Assembly (NCBI RefSeq): GCF_000332335.1
Contig: NZ_KB235948.1
Location: 252,901-304,140, forward strand
From: Kamptonema formosum PCC 10802
GTDB lineage: Bacteria > Cyanobacteriota > Cyanobacteriia > Cyanobacteriales > Oscillatoriaceae
Direction of reading: 5' to 3'
DNA length: 51,240 nt
The translations under genes and the position numbers were made by a program. Shown here piece after piece: positions 8,723 to 17,331 of the stretch (position 1 is the first letter of the stretch; each line of letters opens with the position of its first letter). Under the pieces are notes generated by a model. That model had not been told where the DNA came from, did no database searches, and saw nothing but the letters and a program-made list of their open reading frames with translations.

Positions 8723-9490
8723 ATGGCACCATCCATCTCCATCATCATCACCACCTACAACCGAGAGCGCTACCTCCGCCTCACCATTGAAAGCGTCTTA
8801 GCGCAAACCAACCGCGATTTTGAACTTATAATTTGGGACGACGGCTCCACCGATAACTCTCTAAACATCGCCCGCAACTTCGCCAATCTCGATGGGCGAG
8901 TGAAAGCGATCGCAGCCGCCCATCAAGGGCGAGCCCCCTCCCTCAAAGCCGCTCACGCTATCTGCGAGGGGACTTACGCCGGCTGGGTGGACAGCGATGA
9001 CTTGCTCGCCCCAACCGCACTGGAAGAAACCGCCGCTTTTCTGGATGCCAACCCAAAAGTAGGACTCGTCTACACCGACTATTTAGTTATCGACTCAAAC
9101 AGCAACGTTCTCAACTACGGACAGCGCTGTCGCATCCCCTACTCCAAACACCGGCTCCTCCTCGACTTTATGACTTTCCACTTCCGCCTGATGCGCCGCG
9201 ACGCCTACCAGGAAGCCGGCGGTATCGACGAGTCAATGGAACTCTCCGAAGACTATGACTTGTGCCTGCGACTCTCCGATATAACCGAAATTAAGCACCT
9301 TGAGAAACCGCTCTACTTCTACCGCACTCACGCAGACAGCACAACCAACCGGCAGCTAGAACTGATACGCTGGTCAGCAGAAGCCATCAACCGAGCGCTC
9401 AAACGCCGGGGACTCGCCGAAACCCACGAGCTAGACGTGCAAATTGTGGGCCGGTATTTTTTGCGACAGAAAGACAATCCATCAACCTGA
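8723..9490 (+). CDS. family 2 glycosyltransferase
   Basis: The 255-residue protein has the GT-A fold hallmarks of family 2: the opening strand ISIIITTYNRERYL, LIIWDDGSTDNS (nucleotide-binding Asp), the metal-binding DSDD in GWVDSDDLLAPTAL, and the putative catalytic acidic motif SEDYDLCLRL. It has no membrane segment, so it is probably cytosolic or membrane-associated, adding a sugar from a nucleotide donor to an unknown acceptor. No Shine-Dalgarno is obvious before the ATG. It sits alone between a repeat-rich gap and a convergent thioesterase gene, so the context does not reveal the acceptor. Confidence 0.88.
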   Translation: MAPSISIIITTYNRERYLRLTIESVLAQTNRDFELIIWDDGSTDNSLNIARNFANLDGRVKAIAAAHQGRAPSLKAAHAICEGTYAGWVDSDDLLAPTALEETAAFLDANPKVGLVYTDYLVIDSNSNVLNYGQRCRIPYSKHRLLLDFMTFHFRLMRRDAYQEAGGIDESMELSEDYDLCLRLSDITEIKHLEKPLYFYRTHADSTTNRQLELIRWSAEAINRALKRRGLAETHELDVQIVGRYFLRQKDNPST

Positions 9491-9589
9491 GCCGGGGGGA
9501 GGGATGCAAGGATTTTGGATTTTGGATGCAAGGATTTTGGATGCAAGGATTGCCAAACCGGACGGGGGTTCTCCGGGCGTAAAAAAATA

Positions 9590-10309
9590 CTATATATCTG
9601 AACTTTGTGTGAGATATTCATCTATCCAAACGGCGAGGGTTTTGACGTGCGGCTCATTCAAAATTTGCAAGTGATGGCAGGGCATAATTTGTTCAGTTAG
9701 CCGCCCGCCTGTGAGATAATACCATTTATCGTAACTCAAAAGATTGTCGTAGCGACCTACAAATAAAGCCTCCACCGCCACCGGCTGCGGCTGGTAGCTT
9801 TTGAGCGCTTCCTTCGCGGCTAGCTCCACCCGCCTGTACTCGGGCGGAATGTCCGAACGAGCCGCCAAAAACATCTCGCGCAACGCTTGCAGCTGCTCAA
9901 CTGTTTGCCGCCTATTCCTGCCGGCAGGGGGAGCCGTCGGGTCAATCAGAACCAGCCGGACTTTATAATCCAGCGATCGCAGCGTGTGGGCCATTTCCAG
10001 GATAACTGCCGCACCAAAGCAGTACCCTCCCAGGGCGTAAGAATTGCTCGGACAGTCTCGCATTATTGCCGCTAAATACAGTTTAGCATGTTCTTCAACT
10101 GTCCGCAAGGGCTGAGTGCCCGGTAAAATTCCTGGTGCGTCGAATCCGTAAACTGTACGCCCCATCTCACTCAAATGATTGGCCAAATAGTACAGGCAAA
10201 AAGAGCTCCCTCCCAGTCCGGGGACGCAGAAAAAAGGAGCGGCTTGCTTTGACGGATTGCCCCTGTCAGTGGCGCTATCTTTGATTTTGACAAGAGGGTT
10301 GTAACCCAT
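9590..10309 (-). CDS. stand-alone (type II-like) thioesterase with Cys nucleophile position
   Basis: The protein has the alpha/beta-hydrolase fold of thioesterases that act on carrier-protein-bound acyl or peptidyl chains: FFCVPGLGG oxyanion loop, FDAPGI, a nucleophile elbow GGYCFGAA, LVLIDPTAP with the likely acid Asp123, and a C-terminal HHLQILNEPHV with candidate His. The elbow is G-x-C-x-G rather than G-x-S-x-G, placing Cys97 as nucleophile. I chose the ATG at 10309; a longer frame to 10456 would run over the start of the divergent PCP-TE gene. The gene is divergent from that carrier-protein/thioesterase gene with about 120 bp between, suggesting joint work in one pathway. No synthetase module lies nearby. 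Confidence 0.8.
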   Translation of the reverse strand: MGYNPLVKIKDSATDRGNPSKQAAPFFCVPGLGGSSFCLYYLANHLSEMGRTVYGFDAPGILPGTQPLRTVEEHAKLYLAAIMRDCPSNSYALGGYCFGAAVILEMAHTLRSLDYKVRLVLIDPTAPPAGRNRRQTVEQLQALREMFLAARSDIPPEYRRVELAAKEALKSYQPQPVAVEALFVGRYDNLLSYDKWYYLTGGRLTEQIMPCHHLQILNEPHVKTLAVWIDEYLTQSSDI

Positions 10310-10429
10310 TGGATAAATGCTGCCGGTGTGATAGGATAAACCCTTATACAGTACAGCAAGTTGGTGCGCGATGGCAAGCTTGCCGGCTGCAGCCTGGGGA
10401 AATGTCTCGTATTTACAAGGAGAGAAGTC

Positions 10430-11548
10430 ATGGATGAGGTCAAGACAGACCGGCACTCCCAGCCGGCACCCGAACCCAAGCGCTACCCCCAGAAATTAAT
10501 TGCCCCCCGCAATGCCGTGGAACTCCACCTTCTGGCGATTTGGGAAAAAATTCTTGGGGTGCGCCGGCTCGGCATAAGAGACAGCTTCTTTGACTTGGGA
10601 GGGACATCCCTGCAAGCGGCGCGAATCGTTAACCAAATTCAGCTAAAATTTGATAGAGTTATTCCAGTGACAGCGCTGATACACGGTGCGAGCGCCGAGA
10701 GAATGGCCTTGTTCCTGACGCTTGAAACAGCGCCGGCTTCTTGGCAAGCCCTGACCCCAATTCAGCGGGAAGGAACTGAGCCGCCCCTGTTCTGCATCCA
10801 CGGGCAAAATGGCAGCGTGTTCTCCTACAAACCGCTGGCGGATTATCTGGGAAAAGAGCAGCCGGTTTACGGACTGCAAGCGGGTGAGGTAGCGCCGGAA
10901 ACCCGCGTCGAAGACATGGCGGCTGAATACATCAAAGAAATCCGCACCGTTCAGCCTGTTGGGCCATATTTTCTGGCCGGCTACTCCTCCGGCGGCGTCG
11001 TGGCTTTCGAGATGGCTCAGCAATTAACGAGAGCCGGTGAAAAAGTAGCCCTGCTCGCCTTATTCGATACGCTCAATCCCGCACTGCTGGATGACACTCC
11101 AACCCTCGGCGCTCAACTCCGCACGCACTGGATTAACCTTTCCCGACTCAACCCATTGCAAAAGCTCAACTATATTGTGGAGCGAGGTAAATGGAAAAGC
11201 TTTGAGCTGGTCAAGAAAATGTCAGGCAAGTTTTCCGAGCCGGATCGGCATTCAAACTCTGACGAAATACCCGATATTTTCCAGCGCATAGAAGAGACTA
11301 ACCGCCAAGCCTTCATAAATTATATCCCGCAAGTTTATCCCGGAAAGCTAACTCTTTTCCTTGCGATTGAGCGACCGGCAGCGCAGAGCAGCGATTCCCT
11401 CCTTGGCTGGGGCGAACTGGCAGCAGGGGGGGTGGAAATTCAGGAAGTTCCCGGACATTACAAAACCCTGATGCAAGAGCCCCGCGTCCGGGTTCTGGCG
11501 GAAAAGTTGAGCGCTTCTTTGCGCAAGGCGCAGGTGGTGGGAGATTGA
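10430..11548 (+). CDS. carrier protein-thioesterase didomain protein
   Basis: The 372-residue protein joins a phosphopantetheine-binding carrier domain (about 28-97, attachment motif DLGGTSLQ with Ser60) to a thioesterase domain (about 118-365). The thioesterase shows PLFCIHGQNGS, the elbow AGYSSGG (Ser186), LLALFDTLNP with the acid residue, and GHYKTLMQEP with the His. This is the end of a non-ribosomal peptide or polyketide synthetase standing alone. The ATG at 10430 has AAGGAG seven bases upstream. An upstream extension of the frame to 10361 has no such site. It would need a separate activating enzyme; none is in the window. The stop overlaps the start region of the decayed subtilase gene. 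Confidence 0.85.
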   Translation: MDEVKTDRHSQPAPEPKRYPQKLIAPRNAVELHLLAIWEKILGVRRLGIRDSFFDLGGTSLQAARIVNQIQLKFDRVIPVTALIHGASAERMALFLTLETAPASWQALTPIQREGTEPPLFCIHGQNGSVFSYKPLADYLGKEQPVYGLQAGEVAPETRVEDMAAEYIKEIRTVQPVGPYFLAGYSSGGVVAFEMAQQLTRAGEKVALLALFDTLNPALLDDTPTLGAQLRTHWINLSRLNPLQKLNYIVERGKWKSFELVKKMSGKFSEPDRHSNSDEIPDIFQRIEETNRQAFINYIPQVYPGKLTLFLAIERPAAQSSDSLLGWGELAAGGVEIQEVPGHYKTLMQEPRVRVLAEKLSASLRKAQVVGD

Positions 11549-12327
11549 AGACAGCACCGGCTCGCCGGAATGGTGCCAGCACCCGAACCCAGCAGGGAAA
11601 TCGGTCGAGCGCCAACGCGATTATAACGACATTATTTTTCAGGTTAAGGGTGCCACCGGCAGTGCGGTGCATCTCAATGAAGCGATCGCACCGGCATGCG
11701 TATTGGCGAGGTTCTCAACTGGGGAAGGAGTTGCTGGCATATGTGACACCGGCACTCCCGGATGCCAGCGAACAATTGCCGGTGGAGCCAGAAGCGCAGG
11801 AGTCAGAACTGCTTTTGGGCGAGCATCCGGTAGAACCCACACTAGAAACGCAAGACCGGCAAGCACCCGCACCAGTGGAGACGGGATTGATTGCGTCTCC
11901 CTCAGCGGTGCCGGCTGACATTAGCCTGGAAGAGCCGGCTTTTGGGCACTTGACGCCGATTGCCGGTGAGGAACCTCAACAGCCAGCTGTACAGGAGGAA
12001 GAGCCAGTTACTGAGATAACTGCACCGGCACTCTCGCAAGCTGAGGTAATTGCCGATGTTGAGTCTCAACAGCTTGTTGGCACAACAGAAGTACACCTAG
12101 TGACTCAGCCAGTGGAACCGGCGGTTGAGTTAACTCGCCCGATTGCCGGTGACAAGCTGAATGAGAAGTCACCCGCACTCCGTGCAGTCCCCACAGTAGC
12201 TCCAGATGAGGCTGAGACAACCGGCTTGCCGGCAGTTGGGAAGCCAGATGCTGCTCACACAGAGATGGTAACGGGGGAGAAGCCTGTTCTGGGAGCAGAG
12301 AGCCAGACAGTGGGGCGTGCCAGTTGA
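11545..12327 (+). pseudogene. N-terminal fragment of a frameshifted subtilase/toxin-like gene
   Basis: This open frame is the first piece of a gene now in four parts. Its body is a Glu/Pro/Val-rich linker with repeated PVEP words. The segment WRGSQLGKELLAYVTPALP near residue 54 looks like a conserved start domain, but the residues before it make better sense in another frame (11622-11700 reads YNDIIFQVKGATGSAVHLNE), so a frameshift near 11695-11705 is likely. The 3' end runs into a stop 11 bases after the next fragment opens; the base count in GTGGGGCGTGCC suggests one extra base there. The TTG at 11545 overlaps the stop of the carrier-thioesterase gene and may not be a real start. Confidence 0.6.
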
Positions 12328-13630
12328 GCCGGCACCGGCAACTGTTGCGCCGGCTGTTCTATCTGCGGTGGGAACTCCTGCAGCTTTGTTGAATTTTCCC
12401 CTAGAGAATCAGCCGCTGGTGGGCATTATTGATACCGGCTTTGCTGCCAATAACCCCGATATTGACTACAGCCAAATTATTTTAGGGCGGGATTATGTGG
12501 GGTCGGATGCCAATCCGTTGCTGCAGCCGGGGGAAGGCAACGAGCACGGCACCTACGTTTTGGGGGTGATTGCGGCAAAACAAAATAATGGCACTGGCAT
12601 AGATGGGATTAATGATAAGGCACCGGTGTGGCTGGGACGTGCCGTAGGTTCAGGGAATTGGGCGGATTCACTGGTGGAATTTGTCAGTGCGGCTCAGGGT
12701 TCGGCGCAACCGAATGCGGTGGTAAACCTGAGTTTCGATTTGACAGCGACCCACCCGGATGGTAGTGTGACGACACGCTACGAGCTGACTGGGAAAGAAC
12801 GGGCAGCTTTGAATAACGCCCAGGTGCATCAGGTGCTGATTGTGGCGGCGGCGGGAAATCAGGCAGGTCTTATGTCCGCTCTGGGTCAAGCGTCGAAAGA
12901 GTTTGACAATATTATAACAGTCGGTGCGGCAGATGGGATGAACCGGGCTGCATATTCTGGAGCGGGAGAAGGTCTGGATATTTTAGCGTTTGGAGGAACG
13001 CCAGAGCGTCCGGCAATTTCTACAGCAGGAGAAGGAGTGGGCGCTGCTGCGGGAACTTCCATAGCCGCAGCCGCTGTAACAGGTGCGGCTTCTTTGGTGT
13101 GGGCTGCTAATCCTGATTTGAGCTACCGGCAAGTAAAAGAGATTCTCTTGCAGACGGCTGCGGATTTGAACGAGCCCGGTTGGGATGCTCTGACTGGCTT
13201 TGGGTTGCTTAACTTGCAGGCGGCGGTGGAGACGGCTAGGGGAACTATGCCGGAACCGCTGTTGAGAGAGCCGGTGATGGAGCCGGTGATGGAGCCACTG
13301 TTGAGTTTTGATTTGACTGCTACTGGGGAAGCGGTTGAGGGTGCAAAGCCTTCTGAGCGTCCGGCTTTTGATAGGGGTGACGATTATCGGATTGTCAGTG
13401 ACAGCAATTCAGATAATATCAGCTATACTTCGGTTATCCCCAGCGCCAGCTTGCTTTTTGATGGCCCCAGTCTCTCGTACACCTCGGAAGTCCCCAGCTT
13501 CAGCCCCACGAGTGACATCCCGATTGTCATTTCTCGAAGCTATGACAGCGAGAGCGCCGGGTTAATCAATGAGCCCCCTCGCTTCATCTCCACTAATGAC
13601 ATCCCGACTGTCATTTCACAGAAGCGATGA
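12317..13630 (+). pseudogene. subtilase (S8) domain fragment of the same broken gene
   Basis: This 437-residue frame holds a complete peptidase S8 domain: Asp in VGIIDTGF, His in [11 protein letters not shown], the Asn in VAAAGNQAG and Ser in [11 protein letters not shown]. It continues the PVEP-rich linker of the upstream fragment and ends inside the first of the 84-bp repeats, after [12 protein letters not shown], where a one-base length change breaks the frame. The next fragment resumes the same repeat peptide ([14 protein letters not shown]). The domain itself is intact, so a shorter active protein is possible, but the parts were clearly one protein. There is no signal peptide at this GTG start. 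Confidence 0.75.
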
Positions 13631-13800
13631 CAGCGAGAGTGCCGGTTTAATCAATGAGCCCCCTCGGTTCATCTCCACTAATGACATCCCGACTGTCATT
13701 TTTTCGAGCCCTGACAGCGAGAGTGCCGGTGTAATCAATGAGCCCCCTCGCTTCATCTCCACTAATGACATCCCGATTGTCATTTCTTCGAGTTCTGACA
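13544..13800. repeat. 84-bp in-gene tandem repeat, one unit of 85 bp
   Basis: The word GACAGCGAGAG recurs at 13544, 13629, 13713 and 13797, so successive units are 85, 84 and 84 bp. Each encodes a 28-residue peptide of the form DSESAG[19 protein letters not shown]. The odd 85-bp unit creates the frameshift between the two large fragments of the subtilase/toxin gene. Confidence 0.9.
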
Positions 13801-13868
13801 GCGAGAGCGCCGGTCACACAGCCGTCGAACACAGCGATTACATCCCCAGCGTCTTGCAGACAGCCGTC

Positions 13869-14030
13869 AGCTATAGCTATGAAGTCCCCAGCATTTCTTA
13901 CGGCTATGAAGTCCCTAGCGTCAGCTATAGCTATGAAGTCCCCAGCATTTCTTACAGCTATGAAGTCCCTAGCGTCAGCTATAGCTATGAAGTCCCCAGC
14001 ATTTCTTACAGCTATGAAGTCCCTAGCGTC
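13869..14030. repeat. six 27-bp in-gene repeats (SYSYEVPS)
   Basis: Six units of 27 bp alternate between AGCTATGAAGTCCCCAGC and AGCTATGAAGTCCCTAGC forms, coding for SYSYEVPSI/SYSYEVPSV. They lie in the extended Ser/Tyr-rich region between the subtilase and the toxin-like end. Confidence 0.85.
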
Positions 14031-14374
14031 TCGCAGACAACCAGCAGCTACGTCAGCACCAGCTTTACCGGTAACACCCACAGCGTAAGCCATACTAGCG
14101 TCAACTACAGCGATAACGCCCCCAGCGTTTCGCAGACAATCACCAGCAACGTCAGCACCAGCAATGCCTGTAGCACACCAAGCGCCACCTACACCAGCGT
14201 CAGCTACAGTGATAATACCCCCAGCGTTAGCTATACATATCAGACTAGCAGTGCGGGGGATTGGTCAAATACTTGGGAGGGGGATTGGTCGAATGAGAGC
14301 GGGGATGATGGCTCACAAGACTCCGGCTATATAGATGGCAACTCCTACGACACAGGTTACGGAGATAGCTCCAA

Positions 14375-14550
14375 CTATGGCTCGGGCTATGGTGGTGACT
14401 ACGACTATGGCTGGGGCTATGGTGGGGACTACGGCTATGGCTCGGGTTATAATGGGGACTACAACTATGGCTCGGGCTATGGTGGGGATTACGGCTATGG
14501 CTCGGGTTATAATGGAGATGACAACTATGGCTGGGGTTATGGTGGGGAAA
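14375..14550. repeat. 30-bp Gly/Tyr/Asp-rich in-gene repeats
   Basis: About six imperfect units coding for DYGYGSGYGG and DYNYGSGYNG occur in a row. Such Gly/Tyr repeats are expected to be flexible and would act as a linker or surface-exposed stalk. Confidence 0.75.
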
Positions 14551-15397
14551 ATAGCGACAGAAGCTATACGTCAGGCACCAGCAGTGATGGCAGCCCCTTC
14601 ATTGATGGAACTCTGATTGTATCTAGCAGTGACGGCAGCCCCCAGCAGAACTTTATTAACGGGCTTATTAAAGCGAGCGATAGGGGTCGAGATGCTGTCC
14701 TACATTTTCTCAAAGGACTACTTTATCAATATCTAAAAAATAACGCCGCTTTGCTTCAGCCTGCTGCTGAATTGTTGAACCCAGAGGGAGTTCAAGCACG
14801 AGCCAAACTAGAAAACCTTATGCAGAGTAATTTGGCTTTTCAGGCAGGAAGAGGTGTTGCTGATGTAGCATCAATTTTACAGGGAATAGTGGAAATTGTG
14901 TCAGGAGGTGGTGGGACTATTGCAGGAGGTTTAAGCGTTAATCCTCCACTGATTGCAGCCGGAGTGGCGACAGCAGCGCATGGACTCACAACCGTAGGAG
15001 TTAGCGCTCAGGATTTGATTAACCTGATAGGTCAGGTTCTTCAGATTAGAGCTGACGGCAGTCCTTGGGATGAGGTTCCAGAGGAAGAGTGGGAAGAACT
15101 CAATAATCCACGTTACGGTCTTAGCGAAGAAGCGATAGCAATTGCAAACGGTCATGCCTATACAAATCACGCATTGGAATTTTCTGAAATCCAAAATCGG
15201 GAAGAGTTTGCAGAATTGATTGATTCCATCATAAAGAATCCCTCAGGAGTAAAAAATCTTAGCAGGCGGAGAACTGCTTACTGTGATGAGAGAACAGAAA
15301 CACTTGTAATTGTAGCTCCAAGTGATGCAGATTTTGGCACAGCCTTTAGGCCCCCTGCCGGAAAATAATATTTTGATATTTTACGGGAATCTCGGCC

Positions 15398-15624
15398 ATG
15401 AAAAGTATTAAGATCGCCTCGCCGCAAAAACAGCTGATGTAGAGCTATCTCTTCAAGAAATCGAGACTTTTGTTAGCGCAATAAATGGAGTGTGTGAGGC
15501 CATTCCAAAAGCTGATTTGAAAACGAGAATGGGAGGCTCTTGTGAAGAATACATGGCCCTTTCAAATTCCCTTTTAAAAGGGCTGGAGCGTCTTAAGTCG
15601 GACAGCACACAGTCCGAATCGTAA
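15398..15624 (+). pseudogene. small gene after the toxin-like end, candidate immunity gene 1 (frameshifted)
   Basis: The ATG at 15398 overlaps the ancestral TGA of the toxin-like frame as ATGA, the usual sign of translational coupling. It reads MKSIK and then must lose step by one base near 15410 to continue as DRLAAKTADVELSLQEIE, ending with KSDSTQSES and TAA at 15622-15624. The restored protein would have about 75 residues, helical and acidic. Its position directly behind the toxin-like domain is where immunity genes of polymorphic toxins lie; I recognise no family. As it stands the frame stops at about 15440, so it is broken. Confidence 0.5.
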
Positions 15625-15650
15625 ATTTTATATCCCAGTAAGGAGGAAAA

Positions 15651-15871
15651 ATGGAACTTCCAAAAAATGATGCGGAAAAGGTAACAATAAAATTCACTTT
15701 GGAGAATTCATTTCATTTTAATCAAGTTTTCAATGAAATATCTCACGGCATTTGCCTGATTTTGAACTCAAAATTGGCACGAATAAAGAAGGAGCTAAAA
15801 GACTCTTAAGGGCAGTTCAAGCCTTGATTGACGAAATTGAATCAAGCAGTCAAGATTCCCATATTTCTTAA
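15651..15871 (+). pseudogene. small gene, candidate immunity gene 2 (frameshifted)
   Basis: A strong ribosome site (AAGGAGGAAAA) precedes the ATG at 15651. The frame reads MELPKNDAEKVTIKFTLENS and continues sensibly to NEISHG; after a one-base shift near 15750 it goes on as LPDFELKIGTNKEGAKRLLR and ends with QDSHIS at 15871. Without the shift it stops at about 15809. The restored product would have about 73 residues. It follows candidate immunity gene 1 by 26 bp and was probably in the same operon. No family is recognised. Confidence 0.5.
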
Positions 15872-15930
15872 GTCAGCAGGCGGGCGCTATTGATAAAGCT
15901 TAGTGCCGGCAAACACTCAGGAGGGAGGGT

Positions 15931-16200
15931 TTGCCAACGGGTTTAACACATTTGTATGACAGCTTTTCAACTCGCTGCTGTAGCAATATTGTGGGAGAAA
16001 AAGATGGCGCAATACCTGATTTGGAACAAGTAGAGGCAGCGGCAACCCACCAGACGCCTAAGCCACCTTGGAAACCAGACAAGTATTTGCGAGTTGAACC
16101 GCCCTGTTCGGACATTCCCTCAGTGTTCGACTATCCCGCCCCAGATGACAGCGGGAGCGCCGGTGGCAGTGAGGGGGGAAGCGAGCCGGTGAATGAATAA
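15931..16200 (+). CDS. small hypothetical protein with a fragment of the toxin-gene repeat
   Basis: The frame opens with TTG at 15931 after AGGAGGGAGGG and encodes 89 residues. The first half is unremarkable; the second half contains DIPSVFDYPAPDDSGSAG, which resembles the NDIPTVIFSSPDSESAG repeat peptide of the broken subtilase gene 2 kb upstream, followed by a Gly/Ser/Glu tail. It may be a displaced fragment of a related repeat protein or a third small gene of the locus. I cannot assign a function, and translation from TTG is uncertain. Confidence 0.4.
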   Translation: MPTGLTHLYDSFSTRCCSNIVGEKDGAIPDLEQVEAAATHQTPKPPWKPDKYLRVEPPCSDIPSVFDYPAPDDSGSAGGSEGGSEPVNE

Positions 16201-16453
16201 TTCACTGCACCCACAAAACCCTTCTCTCTTCAACCTGGGAGGAGAATCGCTGCAAGCAAAGTCGAATCGCTCACCAAATCGGGCATAATTTTTATACAAT
16301 TATACCATTTCTCGGCGCTCCCTCACGGGGGCGGTTTATTAATTCTTTTCCCTTTGAAAACAAACTCTCTTCCCCGCTACTAAACCACCGGCAGCCCTTT
16401 ATACAGACGTGCGCGGGGGGCTGCCGGTGGTAAAATCAGCGTCAGTACCGGCT

Positions 16454-17287
16454 TTACCGGAAAATATCCGGGTTCAGCCGGGGGCTGGAGTTATTGCGAG
16501 CACCTCCCCCACCTCCCTGCAGGCGAGCGCCGGTGCCGCCATCCGCGCGATCGAGGAAAGGACGCAAATTAATACCGCCAGACGCAGACTGCCGGCTGGG
16601 CCGGCTCCCCTGACCGGGGATAACTGTGCCCAAAATCTGCTCCAGCAATTTGCCATCTTGACCGCTGCCGGTAAATGTGGTAACAGCATCCGTTTGCCCG
16701 CCACTGTCAGCGACAGTCAAATTCTGGAAAACGCGATCGCGGATTGCCCGGGGATCTTGTCCGGGAGGCACCGTCAGCACAATCCGGCAAGCGGGGTTTT
16801 CCTGAGTTGTGACGCAGATAGTATTGTAGTTATTTTCCACCGCAGTGCGCAGTTCTTGCAAACCGTCGGGGCGGTAAGCTTCCAACCGGCGGCTGATTTC
16901 GTTGCAGCGAGCTTCCGGCGTCCAGCCACCCCCGAGGGCAGTAGGCGTCGCCCACGGATAAGCCAGACCCTCCTGGCTTTGCGGGTGGTACATTACAGTG
17001 TACTGACCGCTGATGTACTCGCAGGTAAACCGTGGCCCTTCAGCAGTTTGGGTGCCACCATTGCCACCGTATGGATCGTCAGCTGACTGCGGGGAATCGC
17101 TGGGGGGGACTCGCACATTGGAGCGTATCGGCCAATACTCCGCGACTAGCACCTCAGAATCAGTTGAGTTTGTCGCCGCACCGGCACTCCCGCCAACCAG
17201 CAGCGCCGCCACACCCAGGGACAAGCCAATCCCTCTAACCGCTGAGACGGCAACACTGTTACGGGGTTTTAACGACGTTGGGGACAT
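16454..17287 (-). CDS. COP23-domain protein, exported
   Basis: The 277-residue product has a signal-like hydrophobic segment (about 20-40, ending GSAGAA) and a domain with FTCEYISGQYTV, a central EARCNEISRRLEAY and a later NTICVTTQ-x-N-x-x-CRIVLTVPPG; these Cys positions match the COP23 family, named after a circadian-oscillating membrane protein of a Cyanothece strain. The C-terminal 60 residues are Gly/Arg-rich and probably disordered. The ATG at 17287 has GGAGG nine bases upstream; a longer frame to 17638 is not needed. The function of COP23 proteins is unknown; export or membrane attachment is inferred. Confidence 0.75.
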   Translation of the reverse strand: MSPTSLKPRNSVAVSAVRGIGLSLGVAALLVGGSAGAATNSTDSEVLVAEYWPIRSNVRVPPSDSPQSADDPYGGNGGTQTAEGPRFTCEYISGQYTVMYHPQSQEGLAYPWATPTALGGGWTPEARCNEISRRLEAYRPDGLQELRTAVENNYNTICVTTQENPACRIVLTVPPGQDPRAIRDRVFQNLTVADSGGQTDAVTTFTGSGQDGKLLEQILGTVIPGQGSRPSRQSASGGINLRPFLDRADGGTGARLQGGGGGARNNSSPRLNPDIFR

Positions 17288-17331
17288 AGTAACAATCCTC
17301 CAAGAAATTTTGGACTTTAATAGCTGTAGCA

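Larger units (their letters stand above)
13569..15368 (+). pseudogene. repeat region and toxin-like C-terminal domain of the broken subtilase gene
   Basis: From about 13629 this frame continues the repeat peptide of the upstream fragment. Then follow six 27-bp units (SYSYEVPSI), Ser/Thr-rich spacers, and ten-residue DYGYGSGYGG units. The last 260 residues differ: a helical hydrophobic section, then a compact end with NGHAYTNHALEF, EFAELIDSIIKNPS, RRRTAYCDE and GTAFRPPAGK. The spacing of His, the TAY and the T-x-F-R-P near the end resemble the C-terminal nuclease-type domains of polymorphic toxins; I do not assign a family. A TAA at 15366 stops it, yet the same frame goes on as YFDILRESRP to a TGA at 15399-15401 that overlaps the ATG of the next gene. 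Confidence 0.65.

Noticed and set aside
12300-13630. Programmed ribosomal frameshifting as explanation for the overlapping frames of the subtilase gene
   Set aside because: No slippery heptamer with downstream structure is visible at 12310 or 13615, and there are several breaks plus a stop, including in the next small genes; simple decay or sequence error is more likely.
16409-17086. Plus-strand frame of 225 codons opposite the COP23-like gene
   Set aside because: It is the complement of a signal-peptide-bearing, family-matching protein; it has no family resemblance or ribosome site.
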